Assembly (NCBI GenBank): GCA_018003515.1
Contig: JAGNDO010000021.1
Span: forward strand, 1-64,000
From: Caldilineaceae bacterium
Lineage (GTDB): Bacteria > Chloroflexota > Anaerolineae > Caldilineales > Caldilineaceae
Direction of reading: 5' to 3'
Length of the DNA stretch: 64,000 bases
In this document: piece after piece, positions 17,039 to 28,948 of the stretch
Layout: each line of letters starts with the position of its first letter
Position numbering within the stretch: the first letter of the stretch is position 1
Translations under genes and position numbers: made by a program
Notes under the pieces: generated by a model
What the model saw: the letters and a program-made list of their open reading frames with translations, nothing else
Databases searched by the model: none
What the model was told of the DNA's origin: nothing

Positions 17039-18202
17039 CTACATCGGCCTGCGCCCCGGCAGAAAGGCCAACAGCCGCTCCCGGCGCACTTGAATACCCT
17101 TGGGCGTGCGCTGGATCAGGTCCATGCGTTCCAGTTCGTTGAGGTCTCGCTGGATGGTCTTGTCGGTCTTGCCGGCGTAGGCCTCGGCCACCCGGGGCGA
17201 AACGTGCCGAATGGCCCCTATGACAACAGGCTCGGCGGTCGTGGTGAGATCCAGTACCAGATGGCGACGGCGCATGTCCGCAGCGCTATTGCGATCCCGG
17301 AATTGGTCGTGGATATAGTTCACCCAATGGACGTGCAGTTGCTGTCCCCGGATCAGTTGCAGTTGTTCCTGTAGACCATCCACAAAGCCCTGCACCCCAT
17401 AGCGCACAAAGGGCAGCACATCGCCGCCGGATTGGCTGGCCCGCTCCAACTGACGATAATATTCCGAGCGGGTCTGGTTGTAGTGATTGCTCAACAGATG
17501 GGCTGCTGCCGACGGCACGCCCGCGGCCAACAGGATGCGAAACTCCACCAGCCGGGCCATGCGCCCGTTGCCATCGCCAAAGGGATGAATCCAGGCCAAA
17601 TAGAGGTGGGCCAGGATCGCCTTGATCAGCCCAAAGGCGATGGGGTAGCGGCCACCGGGCGGGGCAAAGTCCTGGTTGAGCCAGGCGGCCAACCGTTCCA
17701 GCAGGTATTCGCAATCCTCCGCCGGTCCGCCTCGATAGGACCCCACCCCCACAGAATAGGGGCGGATCACCCCCGATTCAACCCCTTCGGCCAGAGCTAG
17801 CCCCTTCAACACCTGGCGATTGTCGGCCTTGAAGGTCTCCACAGACAGATCTGTACTCTGCCCCTGAAAAATCTCCTCTGCGATCTGATTGCAGGCCTGG
17901 ATGATGTTGTCTATCTCCTGGCCCAAATAGGCTTTTGACGGGGGCAAGTCCAGTTGCCCTTTCAGACGCTGCATCACCTGTTCCTCGGTCAGGGTATTGC
18001 CTTCAATGGCCGTAGTCGCCAGTACGCCCTTGGCCAGGTAGATCTGGTGTAGCATCTCGGCCACGCCGGGCAGCAGGGGAACGCCGGAGATATGCTGGCA
18101 TTTTGACTCAACTTCTCCCAGCATCAGCCAGAGTTGATAGTCAATTTTCCGCAGATCAAGTTGAAAAGCGATCCAAGGATGTGTCTCTTCGTATGTCCGC
18201 AT
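17039..18202 (-). CDS. Fic family protein with C-terminal winged helix
   Basis: A 387-residue protein. The Fic active site HPFGDGNGRMAR (His about 206) is intact, which predicts transfer of AMP or another nucleotide to a target hydroxyl. An N-terminal inhibitory motif TTAIEGN (residues 63-69, pattern [S/T]xxxE[G/N]) marks a class II, self-inhibited Fic. The C-terminal region (VSPRVAEAYAGKTDKTIQRDLNELERMDLI) is a winged-helix domain. I chose ATG 18202; an upstream TTG at 18400 would add 66 unrelated residues. The gene runs opposite to its neighbours, between the methyltransferase and the helicase, ending 61 nt from the methyltransferase stop. Confidence 0.9.
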   Translation of the reverse strand: MRTYEETHPWIAFQLDLRKIDYQLWLMLGEVESKCQHISGVPLLPGVAEMLHQIYLAKGVLATTAIEGNTLTEEQVMQRLKGQLDLPPSKAYLGQEIDNIIQACNQIAEEIFQGQSTDLSVETFKADNRQVLKGLALAEGVESGVIRPYSVGVGSYRGGPAEDCEYLLERLAAWLNQDFAPPGGRYPIAFGLIKAILAHLYLAWIHPFGDGNGRMARLVEFRILLAAGVPSAAAHLLSNHYNQTRSEYYRQLERASQSGGDVLPFVRYGVQGFVDGLQEQLQLIRGQQLHVHWVNYIHDQFRDRNSAADMRRRHLVLDLTTTAEPVVIGAIRHVSPRVAEAYAGKTDKTIQRDLNELERMDLIQRTPKGIQVRRERLLAFLPGRRPM

Positions 18203-18404
18203 AGATGTCTCGCTTTTTGTCCAGAAAACCAGGGGAAAGCAGTGGGATTTCGAGGGAATTGTGGTTGAATTACAGTCTACGCTAGATTTCTCCTCTTGCC
18301 AAGTTGCCTGGATTCCCAAAAATATTTCTTGATCTGATGTGGCAGGTCGAAAAAAAATGTCCACAATTTTGTCCAATGCTTTTGTCCCTTTGATCTTCAA
18401 ACAG

Positions 18405-18433
18405 TTGCGTTTCCTGTGTTGACCGACTAGAAT
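18405..18433 (+). promoter_or_regulatory. Putative promoter of PLD-helicase gene
   Basis: TTGCGT (18405-18410), 17-nt spacer, TAGAAT (18428-18433), 43 nt before ATG 18477. The 274-nt divergent region between Fic and helicase genes is visibly AT-richer than the coding DNA; I saw no other clear signal in it. Confidence 0.5.
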
Positions 18434-18476
18434 AGATCAACTTGCCAAACACTCAGCCGCATCCGACTGCCAACCC

Positions 18477-21400
18477 ATGAAAATTCCCTACGTTATCGAC
18501 AACATCCATACCCGGCTGGCCGATGTGCTCAACTATTTGTTGGAGGAACGACCCTACCAGCAATTGGACATCGCCACGGCGTATTTCAGCATCCGCGGCT
18601 ACCAGCAGTTGCGATTCACCTTGCCCCAAGTGGGAGGCATGCGCTTGCTCCTGGGCGACAGTCCAACGGATGGGGAACAGGTGGGCTTGCGCCCAAATTC
18701 AGCCGCTTATCTGCGGGGAGAACTCAATGCCGAGCCGCTGACCGAAGAGACGCAACAGTTGGTGGAAGAATTGGTGCGCTTTCTGCGCCGGCCTGAAGTC
18801 CAGGTGCGCCTCTATCTGGGCCATCCTCCCCAGGAGAGTGGACGGCGGCGATTTTTGCACGCGAAATGTTATCTGGTCTATGGCGGTAAAGGTCAGCAAT
18901 TGGCCCTTGCCGGCATGCTCAACCCCCTGATCGGCATTGTGGGCAGCAGTAACTTCACCGGTCCCGGTCTGATCAGCAACCGGGAACTCAACCTGGTTCA
19001 CAAAACCCTGCTAGATGAGGATGAGGTGGACGATCCCGTAGCCCGGGCCATTGTCAGCCATCAGGCGGATCAACGGGTCAGCCCCAACTTGTCTCAATTG
19101 AACAAGCACTTGCTCAAAAGCGAAGTGGGGGTTCGCGCCATCGACGATCTTGTGAGATGGTATGACGATCAGTGGGTGCTGGCCCGAGATTTTAGCTCGG
19201 AATTGATCGACCTACTGGAAAACTCAAAATTTGGCGGGCGGGAATACACCCCCTACCAAATCTACCTAAAGGCACTCTACGAGTATTTCCGAGACGATCT
19301 GGACACAGATTTAGGCCAGGGTCCAACCCGCTCGGCGGTAGAATTGTCCGAATTCCAGGAAGATGCGGTCAAGAAAGCTCGGCGCATTCTGGCCAGGTAT
19401 GATGGGGTGATCGTGGCCGATTCCGTGGGCCTGGGCAAGACGTGGATCGGCAAGAAACTGCTGGAAGACTATGCCTATCACATGCGCCAGAAAGCCTTGG
19501 TCATCTGCCCTGCCTCTCTGCGAGCCATGTGGGAGGATGAGTTGCGCAGGGCGACGATTGCAGCCACGGTCATCTCTCAGGAGCAATTGGGCATCGACGA
19601 TTTTGACATCCGCAGCCTGATCGATGTTGACGTGATCCTGATCGATGAAGCCCATAACTTCCGCAACCGGCTAACCAAGCGCTACCGGGCGTTAGAAACC
19701 CTGATCGCTGCCAACGGACGCCGGGGTCGGGACGGTGGCCGCAAGAAGGTGATTCTGCTCACGGCCACACCCATCAACAACAATCTCTTTGATCTCTACA
19801 ACCAAATCAATCTCTTTACTGGCAACGACCGCACCTACTTCGCCGCTGCGGGCATCGGCGATCTATACCGCTACTTCCTGGCCGCCCGCCGGGAGTCCAT
19901 TGAAGTGGGCAGCATTCGCATCTTTAACCTGCTGGAAGAGGTGGTCATTCGCCGCACCCGCCAATTCATTCGCCGGTCATATCCTGACGCCACCATCGGC
20001 GGCAAGCGGGTCAACTGGCCGGATCGACGTTTGCGCACGGTCCGTTACGATCTGGAAGATACCTACGAAGGTATCTACAAGCAGATTGTGCAGCGAATTG
20101 AAAGTCTGCGTCTGCCTCATTACAACTTGGAAGCCTATAAACTTGCCGATAATCCGCTGGACGAATTTGAATTGGGCAGACAGGAAGCCCTGGTTGGCAT
20201 CTTCAAGAGCCGTTTTCTAAAAAGACTTGAATCAAGTATTGACGCCTTCCGCATTTCGGTTCGCCGTGCGTTGGAGTTTGCCAAAACCTACGATGAATAT
20301 CTGCAGGATGGCATTGTGCTGGATTCGGCCTCTTTCCAAGCCGCTATGCGCCTGGTTTCAGCCGACGAGGAGGATAGCGAGGTCAACGGGAGCAACGGTG
20401 ATCTGCCCCATTCTCGCGCTCAAGCCATTGACGAGACCGCCGAAGCCCGGGCCGTGATCGGGGCCTTGCCCCGTCTCAACGCCGCCCAATACGATCGCCG
20501 CCGTCTACACCGCAGCCTGAGCAGTGACATCGAACATCTTACGGATATTTGGTACAAAATTCGCGGGATCGATTATATCGACGATGCAAAATTACAGACA
20601 TTCAAAGCACTTTTGAAGACAGAGCTGAAGGGCAAAAAGGTGCTGGTCTTTTCCTATTACAAAGACACAGCCCGCTACCTCTATCGAGCGCTGACACAAG
20701 CGCAGAACGCTGATTGGCGTGCCGAGATCGGCAATCCCAACATTCGACGCATTGACAGTGGGGCTAGCCCTAAAGATCGCACTCGTCTGGTGGATCTGTT
20801 CGCACCGAAGGCTCAGGGTCGGGAAGATCTATTCGGAACAGAGCAGGAGATCGACATCCTCATCTCGACCGATGTCCTTTCCGAAGGGCAGAACCTGCAG
20901 GACTGCGGATATCTAGTCAACTATGACCTTCACTGGAATCCGACGCGTATGGTACAACGGGCCGGGCGAATTGATCGGCTGGGATCCACCTTCGATACTC
21001 TGACTATCTGCAATATGTTTCCCGAAGAGGCACTGGAAGGGCTGCTGGGGCTGGTGCGTAGCCTGACCCAGAAGATCGACGTGATCAACCAAAGCGGCTT
21101 TCTAGATGCCAGCGTACTGGGCGAAGTGGTGACCCCTCGGGATTTCAATACTCTGCGCCGCATCGCTGCCGAAGACAACCGCGTCATCGAGGAGCAGGAA
21201 TCTTTTCTGGAACTGGCTAGCAGTGAAGTGATGCTGTCCGAATTACAGAAAGTACTGGCGACCGAAGCGAGAGAGTGGGTCACCGATTTGGACGACGGCA
21301 TCCACTCCGGCTTGCAGCGATCACACAGTCGAGGTGTCTTCTTTTATTTTACCGCTCCCCACTCGGAAGGCGGGCGCGCTCATTTTTGGCGTTATTACGA

Positions 21401-21899
21401 CAGCGCACGACGAGAAATCATTGACAATCGGTATCAAATCATGCAGCTTATTGCCTGCGGGCCAGAGACGCCCCGCTTTCCGCCGCCTTATGATGAAGTA
21501 GATATTTACGATCTTCAAGAGCGGATCATCGCTGACATTCTGGGGAATATTGAACAGCAACAGGCCGCCGCAGTGGTCTCAAAACCTGTGGCGGAAGAGC
21601 AGACTATCGCCTCGACCCTCTTGCAGCAACATTTGAGCCATCCAGATTACAATCGTGGCGAGTTACGGGAATTACGAACGTTTCTTAAACAGCCGCTTGT
21701 GGGGGCCTCTGTCTCCGCACTGCGCCAGACGATTAAGGACTTCAGCAACACATCGGATCTTCAACCGCTTGTCACATTGCTTCAGTCTTTGCACCAAGAT
21801 CAGGGGCAAGTTGAACACGCAAAATCAGACAGATCTCCTCGGCTACGTCTTACTCGTGACGACCTGCATCTGATCTGTTATGAGTACATCGCAACATAG
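18477..21899 (+). CDS. PLD-domain SNF2-family helicase (predicted defence protein)
   Basis: A 1140-residue protein. Residues 1-200 form a phospholipase-D-like domain with HAKCYLVYG (His 128) and GIVGSSNFTGPGL (near 156-168), the HxK plus GSxN pattern of PLD nucleases. A SNF2-type helicase follows: Walker A DSVGLGKTWIGK near 314, VILIDEAHNFRNR (DEAH) near 387, LLTATPINNN near 424, and in the second lobe LISTDVLSEGQNLQDC near 800 and QRAGRIDRLG near 825. The layout resembles helicases that accompany DNA methyltransferases in DISARM- or YeeABC-like phage defence systems. It is the likely functional partner of the methyltransferase at 11734-16977. Confidence 0.9.
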   Translation: MKIPYVIDNIHTRLADVLNYLLEERPYQQLDIATAYFSIRGYQQLRFTLPQVGGMRLLLGDSPTDGEQVGLRPNSAAYLRGELNAEPLTEETQQLVEELVRFLRRPEVQVRLYLGHPPQESGRRRFLHAKCYLVYGGKGQQLALAGMLNPLIGIVGSSNFTGPGLISNRELNLVHKTLLDEDEVDDPVARAIVSHQADQRVSPNLSQLNKHLLKSEVGVRAIDDLVRWYDDQWVLARDFSSELIDLLENSKFGGREYTPYQIYLKALYEYFRDDLDTDLGQGPTRSAVELSEFQEDAVKKARRILARYDGVIVADSVGLGKTWIGKKLLEDYAYHMRQKALVICPASLRAMWEDELRRATIAATVISQEQLGIDDFDIRSLIDVDVILIDEAHNFRNRLTKRYRALETLIAANGRRGRDGGRKKVILLTATPINNNLFDLYNQINLFTGNDRTYFAAAGIGDLYRYFLAARRESIEVGSIRIFNLLEEVVIRRTRQFIRRSYPDATIGGKRVNWPDRRLRTVRYDLEDTYEGIYKQIVQRIESLRLPHYNLEAYKLADNPLDEFELGRQEALVGIFKSRFLKRLESSIDAFRISVRRALEFAKTYDEYLQDGIVLDSASFQAAMRLVSADEEDSEVNGSNGDLPHSRAQAIDETAEARAVIGALPRLNAAQYDRRRLHRSLSSDIEHLTDIWYKIRGIDYIDDAKLQTFKALLKTELKGKKVLVFSYYKDTARYLYRALTQAQNADWRAEIGNPNIRRIDSGASPKDRTRLVDLFAPKAQGREDLFGTEQEIDILISTDVLSEGQNLQDCGYLVNYDLHWNPTRMVQRAGRIDRLGSTFDTLTICNMFPEEALEGLLGLVRSLTQKIDVINQSGFLDASVLGEVVTPRDFNTLRRIAAEDNRVIEEQESFLELASSEVMLSELQKVLATEAREWVTDLDDGIHSGLQRSHSRGVFFYFTAPHSEGGRAHFWRYYDSARREIIDNRYQIMQLIACGPETPRFPPPYDEVDIYDLQERIIADILGNIEQQQAAAVVSKPVAEEQTIASTLLQQHLSHPDYNRGELRELRTFLKQPLVGASVSALRQTIKDFSNTSDLQPLVTLLQSLHQDQGQVEHAKSDRSPRLRLTRDDLHLICYEYIAT

Positions 21900-21923
21900 A
21901 AATCCGCCGAATCTTCCCCGAAT

Positions 21924-21952
21924 GTGACCCGTTCGCCGATTCACAGTATAAT
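21924..21952 (+). promoter_or_regulatory. Putative metH promoter
   Basis: GTGACC (21924-21929), 17-nt spacer, perfect TATAAT (21947-21952). The leader to ATG 22008 is about 50 nt, too short for a cobalamin or SAM riboswitch, and none is visible. Confidence 0.55.
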
Positions 21953-22007
21953 TCCAGCAGACTCGGCAGCCTGCCGACAGCGAATTTAGTCTGTAAAGGA
22001 CCATCCC

Positions 22008-25718
<3,711 letters not shown>

Positions 25719-25721
25719 AAA

Positions 25722-25785
25722 GTGACGTAGACGAGAGCGGGGCGGGGATGACATGTCATCCCCGCCCCGCTCTCGTCTACGTCAC
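25722..25785. repeat. 64-bp perfect palindrome between metH and a convergent toxin-like gene
   Basis: gtgacgtagacgagagcggg (from 25722) reads on to the centre at 25753/25754 and is mirrored without a single mismatch to 25785 (32 + 32 nt, no loop). It starts 3 nt after the metH stop and its right end covers the stop codon of the convergent minus-strand gene (25782-25784). It could be a bidirectional terminator, although no T-run follows. Confidence 0.9.
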
Positions 25786-26120
25786 ATATATTCGACTCGC
25801 CCGACCATCTCTCGTGGAGCGTAAACCGCGTGGATCAGGGTGAGCCAATTGACCCAATCACCGACATAGTGGAGCGATTGCTGGCCGAAGACAATCCCCG
25901 CATGGGCCATACCCTCTGACACCAAACGCAAGTAATCGGCATCAAAGGTACACAGCACCCGCCTCAAGGCCGTCGCGTTCTCCAAATGAACACGGTCTGA
26001 CGCCCCCAGCAGGCCAAGATCCCGAGCGGTGACCACATCTATGTCCCGTGAGCGCAGTTGTCGGGCGACCTCCACGGGCACGTTTTCGTCAAGATAGAAG
26101 CGAACCTTGGCGGCCAACAC
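25782..26120 (-). CDS. DUF5615 (PIN-like) toxin-type protein
   Basis: A 112-residue protein starting VRFYLDENVPVEVARQLRSR with DIDVVTARDLGLLGASD and VLCTFDADYLRL: the acidic triad (DEN, RD, FDxDY) of the DUF5615/Mut7-C-like PIN fold. Such proteins are predicted RNases of toxin-antitoxin pairs and are commonly encoded right after a DUF433 antitoxin, as here. The ATG at 26120 overlaps the DUF433 gene by 32 nt. The stop codon lies in the right arm of the 64-bp palindrome. Confidence 0.85.
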   Translation of the reverse strand: MLAAKVRFYLDENVPVEVARQLRSRDIDVVTARDLGLLGASDRVHLENATALRRVLCTFDADYLRLVSEGMAHAGIVFGQQSLHYVGDWVNWLTLIHAVYAPREMVGRVEYM

Positions 26121-26391
26121 CCTGCTCCTTGAGACTACGCGCTAGTTCGACTTGGACTCGAATGTCGGCGTCCAGACCAACTTTATGCTCATAATAATAG
26201 GACAACGCCGCATAGACCTGGGCCAAAGAAAGTTCATAGTCAGCGGCAATTTCGTCCGGTTGACGACGATGAAACAGATTCGCCATGACAACATCGGTCA
26301 CCCGAATGCCCGTCCCGGCAATACACGGACGCCCCCCACGCACCTGTGAATCACTGGCAACCAGATCAATACTTAACATCGTCTGCATCAT
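26089..26391 (-). CDS. DUF433 antitoxin-type protein
   Basis: A 100-residue protein. RGGRPCIAGTGIRVTDVVMA followed by DEIAADYELSLAQVYAALSYYYEHK is the DUF433 signature, a winged-helix fold proposed to be the DNA-binding antitoxin of VapBC-like pairs. 'gggggtgag' precedes ATG 26391; ATG 26388 is equivalent. Co-transcribed with, and overlapping, the DUF5615 gene. It lies divergent to the PIG-L gene with a 92-nt gap. Confidence 0.88.
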   Translation of the reverse strand: MMQTMLSIDLVASDSQVRGGRPCIAGTGIRVTDVVMANLFHRRQPDEIAADYELSLAQVYAALSYYYEHKVGLDADIRVQVELARSLKEQGVGRQGSLLS

Positions 26392-26483
26392 CTCACCCCC
26401 GGCATTGCCCCGCACAAACCACAATTGTATCTCGATTTTACTATAAAGATACCGTCAAAACAACAAACAGAAAAAGGACCATC

Positions 26484-27320
26484 ATGACTGCCACCATTCT
26501 CGCCTGCTTCGCTCACCCGGACGATGAAGTCTTCGGCACGGGCGGAACCTTTCTGCACTACGCCGCCCAAGGCGCAACCATCCACCTGGTCTGCGCCACC
26601 CGCGGAGATGTAGGGGAAGTCTCCGACCCCAGCCTGGCCACGGCGCAGACCATTGCCCAAGTGCGCACGGAGGAGTTGCGCTGTTCGGCCCGGACCCTGG
26701 GTATCCAGGAGCCGATCCATCTGAACTATCGGGATTCGGGCATGGCGGGTACGCCGGAGAATGACGACCCGCGAGCCTTCATCAACGCGCCGGCGGACGA
26801 GGTGGTGGGGCGGTTGGTGGGGATCATGCGCCGTCTCAAGCCGGACGTGGTGATCACTTTCGATCCCAAGGGCGGCTACGGCCACCCGGATCACATCGCC
26901 ATCCATCAGCACACGCTGGCCGCGGTGCGCGCCGCCGGGGATGCGGAACAGTTCCCCGAAGCTGGGCCGACGTGGCAGCCTAGGCGGCTCTTTTATCGAG
27001 TCTGGTCCCAAAGTCAGTTTGACGAAATGGGGCGGCAGTTGGACGCAATGGGGGTGGAGCGGGGATTTCTGGCGTACGCGGAGCAGCACGGCATGGTCTG
27101 GCAGGACGAGGCTATCAGCGTGCAAATGGATGTGACGGAATACGTGGAAGCAAAGCGGCGGGCCTATCTCTGCCATGCCACCCAGTTTGGGCCGGATCAC
27201 CACTGGCGGCGGGCGTCAAACGAGACATTGCGGGCCATCTTCGGATGGGAACATTTTGTGCTGGCGTGGCCGGAAGGTGAGAAGGGTGCGAGGTTGGTTG
27301 GCTTATTTGGCGAGAAATGA
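26484..27320 (+). CDS. PIG-L family zinc-dependent deacetylase
   Basis: A 278-residue protein. The zinc motif AHPDDE (residues 10-15, PxDD) and the second His cluster GYGHPDHIAIHQHT are intact, as in PIG-L/LmbE-type N-acetylglucosaminyl deacetylases (mycothiol, GPI or glycopeptide-type chemistry). 'aaaaagga' lies before ATG 26484. The substrate cannot be told; bacillithiol- or mycothiol-type deacetylation is possible but no pathway gene is adjacent. The in-frame upstream region overlaps the divergent DUF433 gene and is not used. Confidence 0.9.
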   Translation: MTATILACFAHPDDEVFGTGGTFLHYAAQGATIHLVCATRGDVGEVSDPSLATAQTIAQVRTEELRCSARTLGIQEPIHLNYRDSGMAGTPENDDPRAFINAPADEVVGRLVGIMRRLKPDVVITFDPKGGYGHPDHIAIHQHTLAAVRAAGDAEQFPEAGPTWQPRRLFYRVWSQSQFDEMGRQLDAMGVERGFLAYAEQHGMVWQDEAISVQMDVTEYVEAKRRAYLCHATQFGPDHHWRRASNETLRAIFGWEHFVLAWPEGEKGARLVGLFGEK

Positions 27321-27363
27321 CGCTACTGCTATACATGTTTCAAACCGCTCATTATCGACTCTC

Positions 27364-27930
27364 CTACGTCCCGTTCCCACGTTGCATACGCCGAAAAGTC
27401 GTGATCAGAGTCGAATCATCAAAGGCCAATTCAAACTGACGCAACCAGTTCAGGACATACGCCGCGTCAAGAGAATCGCTCTGCCGGCGAATCACACCGT
27501 TGGCGTCTTCGTGGTCGCGCGGGCGAGTGGAAATTAGTTTGTAGATAAGCAGATCCTCGGGGCTGCATACGGCAAGCGTAATACCGGGTAGCACTTCAAT
27601 GGACCGTCCACGGGCAACCGCGGCAACGTCGTAGGGCGTGTCGGCCAGGAGAAGGTCCAGGCGCACGCCGTCGGCATCCTGAACAAACAGCATCGCCTGT
27701 CGCCTGATTGCTTCCTGTGGGTCAGGTAAAAGCGAAATGTACGCCGAGTTCAATACAGCCAAGAGGCGGTCAGCGTCTTTACGTTCCAAAAGAATCTTGA
27801 GATCGGCATCGCGAGTAACACGCGGTTCGCCCCAGACACCGACGGCCACGCCACCGATCACAATCGAAGGAATGCCAGCCTCAGTCAGACGCTTTTGGAG
27901 ATTCTGGATTGACGAATAAAGATTGCCCAT
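27364..27930 (-). CDS. Nucleotidyltransferase-fold protein (AbiEii/DUF6036-like)
   Basis: A 188-residue protein. VIGGVAVGVWGEPRVTRDAD contains the GG(x)n DxD-type arrangement of minimal nucleotidyltransferases (GGVAVGVWG...RDADLKI), followed by LDLLLADTPYD with a further acidic pair. These features match AbiEii-like/DUF6036 toxin-side proteins. ATG 27930 is taken; an ATG at 27945 is equivalent because a 15-nt unit (cagaaaatgggcagg-like) is tandemly duplicated across both. It overlaps the end of the upstream gene by 50 nt, typical of a two-gene module. Confidence 0.75.
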   Translation of the reverse strand: MGNLYSSIQNLQKRLTEAGIPSIVIGGVAVGVWGEPRVTRDADLKILLERKDADRLLAVLNSAYISLLPDPQEAIRRQAMLFVQDADGVRLDLLLADTPYDVAAVARGRSIEVLPGITLAVCSPEDLLIYKLISTRPRDHEDANGVIRRQSDSLDAAYVLNWLRQFELAFDDSTLITTFRRMQRGNGT

Positions 27931-28174
27931 TTTCTGCCTGCCCATTTTCTGTCTGCCATTGTGCCAAACGGTACAGCCGGGACTGTAACTCAGCCAGCGC
28001 AAGCCAGCGATCAGAAGCGAAGAGATGAGCGGTCTGGCGTAGTTGGGGTTCAAAGGTCTCCTGCAAGCGCAGAAGATCGCGCATACCTTCCTGCACGCCT
28101 AATGCACGCAGGAGTTGCGTCTCTTTCCCAACAGCTACATCCCAACCCTCACGCAGTTCTTTCAGTTCACGCAT
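27881..28174 (-). CDS. Small helical protein, probable partner of nucleotidyltransferase
   Basis: A 97-residue helical, charged protein (MRELKELREGWDVAVGKETQ, then LQETFEPQLRQTAHLFASDR). I do not recognise a family. It has a good ribosome site (ggaagag, 5-11 nt before ATG 28174) and its end overlaps the nucleotidyltransferase start, so it is probably real and the antitoxin-like first gene of the pair. The last 20 codons run through duplicated 'cagaaaatggg' DNA, so the C-terminus may be drifting. Confidence 0.6.
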   Translation of the reverse strand: MRELKELREGWDVAVGKETQLLRALGVQEGMRDLLRLQETFEPQLRQTAHLFASDRWLALAELQSRLYRLAQWQTENGQAENGQSLFVNPESPKASD

Positions 28175-28247
28175 TTTCCACTCTTCCTAAAATCGGGACA
28201 GCATCGCACCGCCTCGGGCGGTTTATCACAAGCGGAGATTATCAGCT

Positions 28248-28619
28248 ATGACGACCTTCACCCTCACCCAACCCGATTTGGTTGCCCAGATTGAGCAAGC
28301 GGCGACCGAAAAAGAGATGACAGGGGAAGAAGTACTCGCCTCCGCGGTGAGTGACTATTTGGAACGCCGGGCCCATCGTAAAATTGTGGCCGAAAGTGAG
28401 GCGTTTGCCCATCAACGCCCGCAGATCCTTGCGGCCTACCCCAATGAATATATCGCCATGCACAATGGCCATGTTGTCGATCATGATCCAGATCTGCGTA
28501 GCCTAAATTTACGAGTGCGCCGTCGTTTTGGTCAGGCAGCCATCCTGATGCAGAAAGCCGACGCAGAGAGCAAAGAATTGATCTTTCGCAGTCCTCACCT
28601 CTTTACACAATCCTCATGA
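28248..28619 (+). CDS. Small DUF5678-like protein
   Basis: A 123-residue soluble protein. The N-terminal part (LTQPDLVAQIEQAATEKEMT, then EEVLASAVSDYLERRA) looks like a ribbon-helix-helix or helical antitoxin domain. The central part ILAAYPNEYIAMHNGHVVDH followed by DLRSLNLRVRRRFG resembles the DUF5678 domain. It is convergent with the ribbon-helix-helix gene at 28614-28877 and overlaps it by 6 nt at the 3' ends. No partner toxin is apparent. Confidence 0.7.
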   Translation: MTTFTLTQPDLVAQIEQAATEKEMTGEEVLASAVSDYLERRAHRKIVAESEAFAHQRPQILAAYPNEYIAMHNGHVVDHDPDLRSLNLRVRRRFGQAAILMQKADAESKELIFRSPHLFTQSS

Positions 28620-28877
28620 CTTTTCCATTGCTTGAAAAACGGGTAATGATTCATTGATCAAAGGGATGTAAGCCTCTGCTATGGCACGATCTTCGGACTC
28701 AATCGCGGCATATATCTCTCGCACTTCGGCGATCAGAGTAGGTTCATTTCTTCCCCGTAAATAGGATTCCACGGCATCGGCAATCAACTCTTCACGCGAA
28801 ACCGAAAGATAATTGGCCCAGTCGTCCACTGCTTTTAGCAATTCTTCGGAGACATCAACCACAATCTCTGAGTCCAT
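28614..28877 (-). CDS. Ribbon-helix-helix-like antitoxin-type protein
   Basis: An 87-residue protein. EIVVDVSEELLKAVDDWANY and LSVSREELIADAVESYLRGR match the strand-helix-helix pattern of CopG/Arc-type DNA-binding antitoxins. The C-terminal half is acidic and could wrap a toxin. A very strong Shine-Dalgarno (aaggagg) precedes ATG 28877. No toxin gene is adjacent on the same strand, so it may be an orphan. Confidence 0.7.
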   Translation of the reverse strand: MDSEIVVDVSEELLKAVDDWANYLSVSREELIADAVESYLRGRNEPTLIAEVREIYAAIESEDRAIAEAYIPLINESLPVFQAMEKS

Positions 28878-28948
28878 GAGTCCCTCCTTGTATCCAGATC
28901 AGTAGCGAGCGCTATACCCAGACAGCATACCCCTTCTCGTTTCCCCAG

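Noticed and set aside
18203-18400. N-terminal extension of the Fic protein from TTG 18400
   Set aside because: The extra 66 residues are unlike Fic N-termini, lie in the AT-rich divergent promoter region and overlap the place where the helicase promoter is expected.
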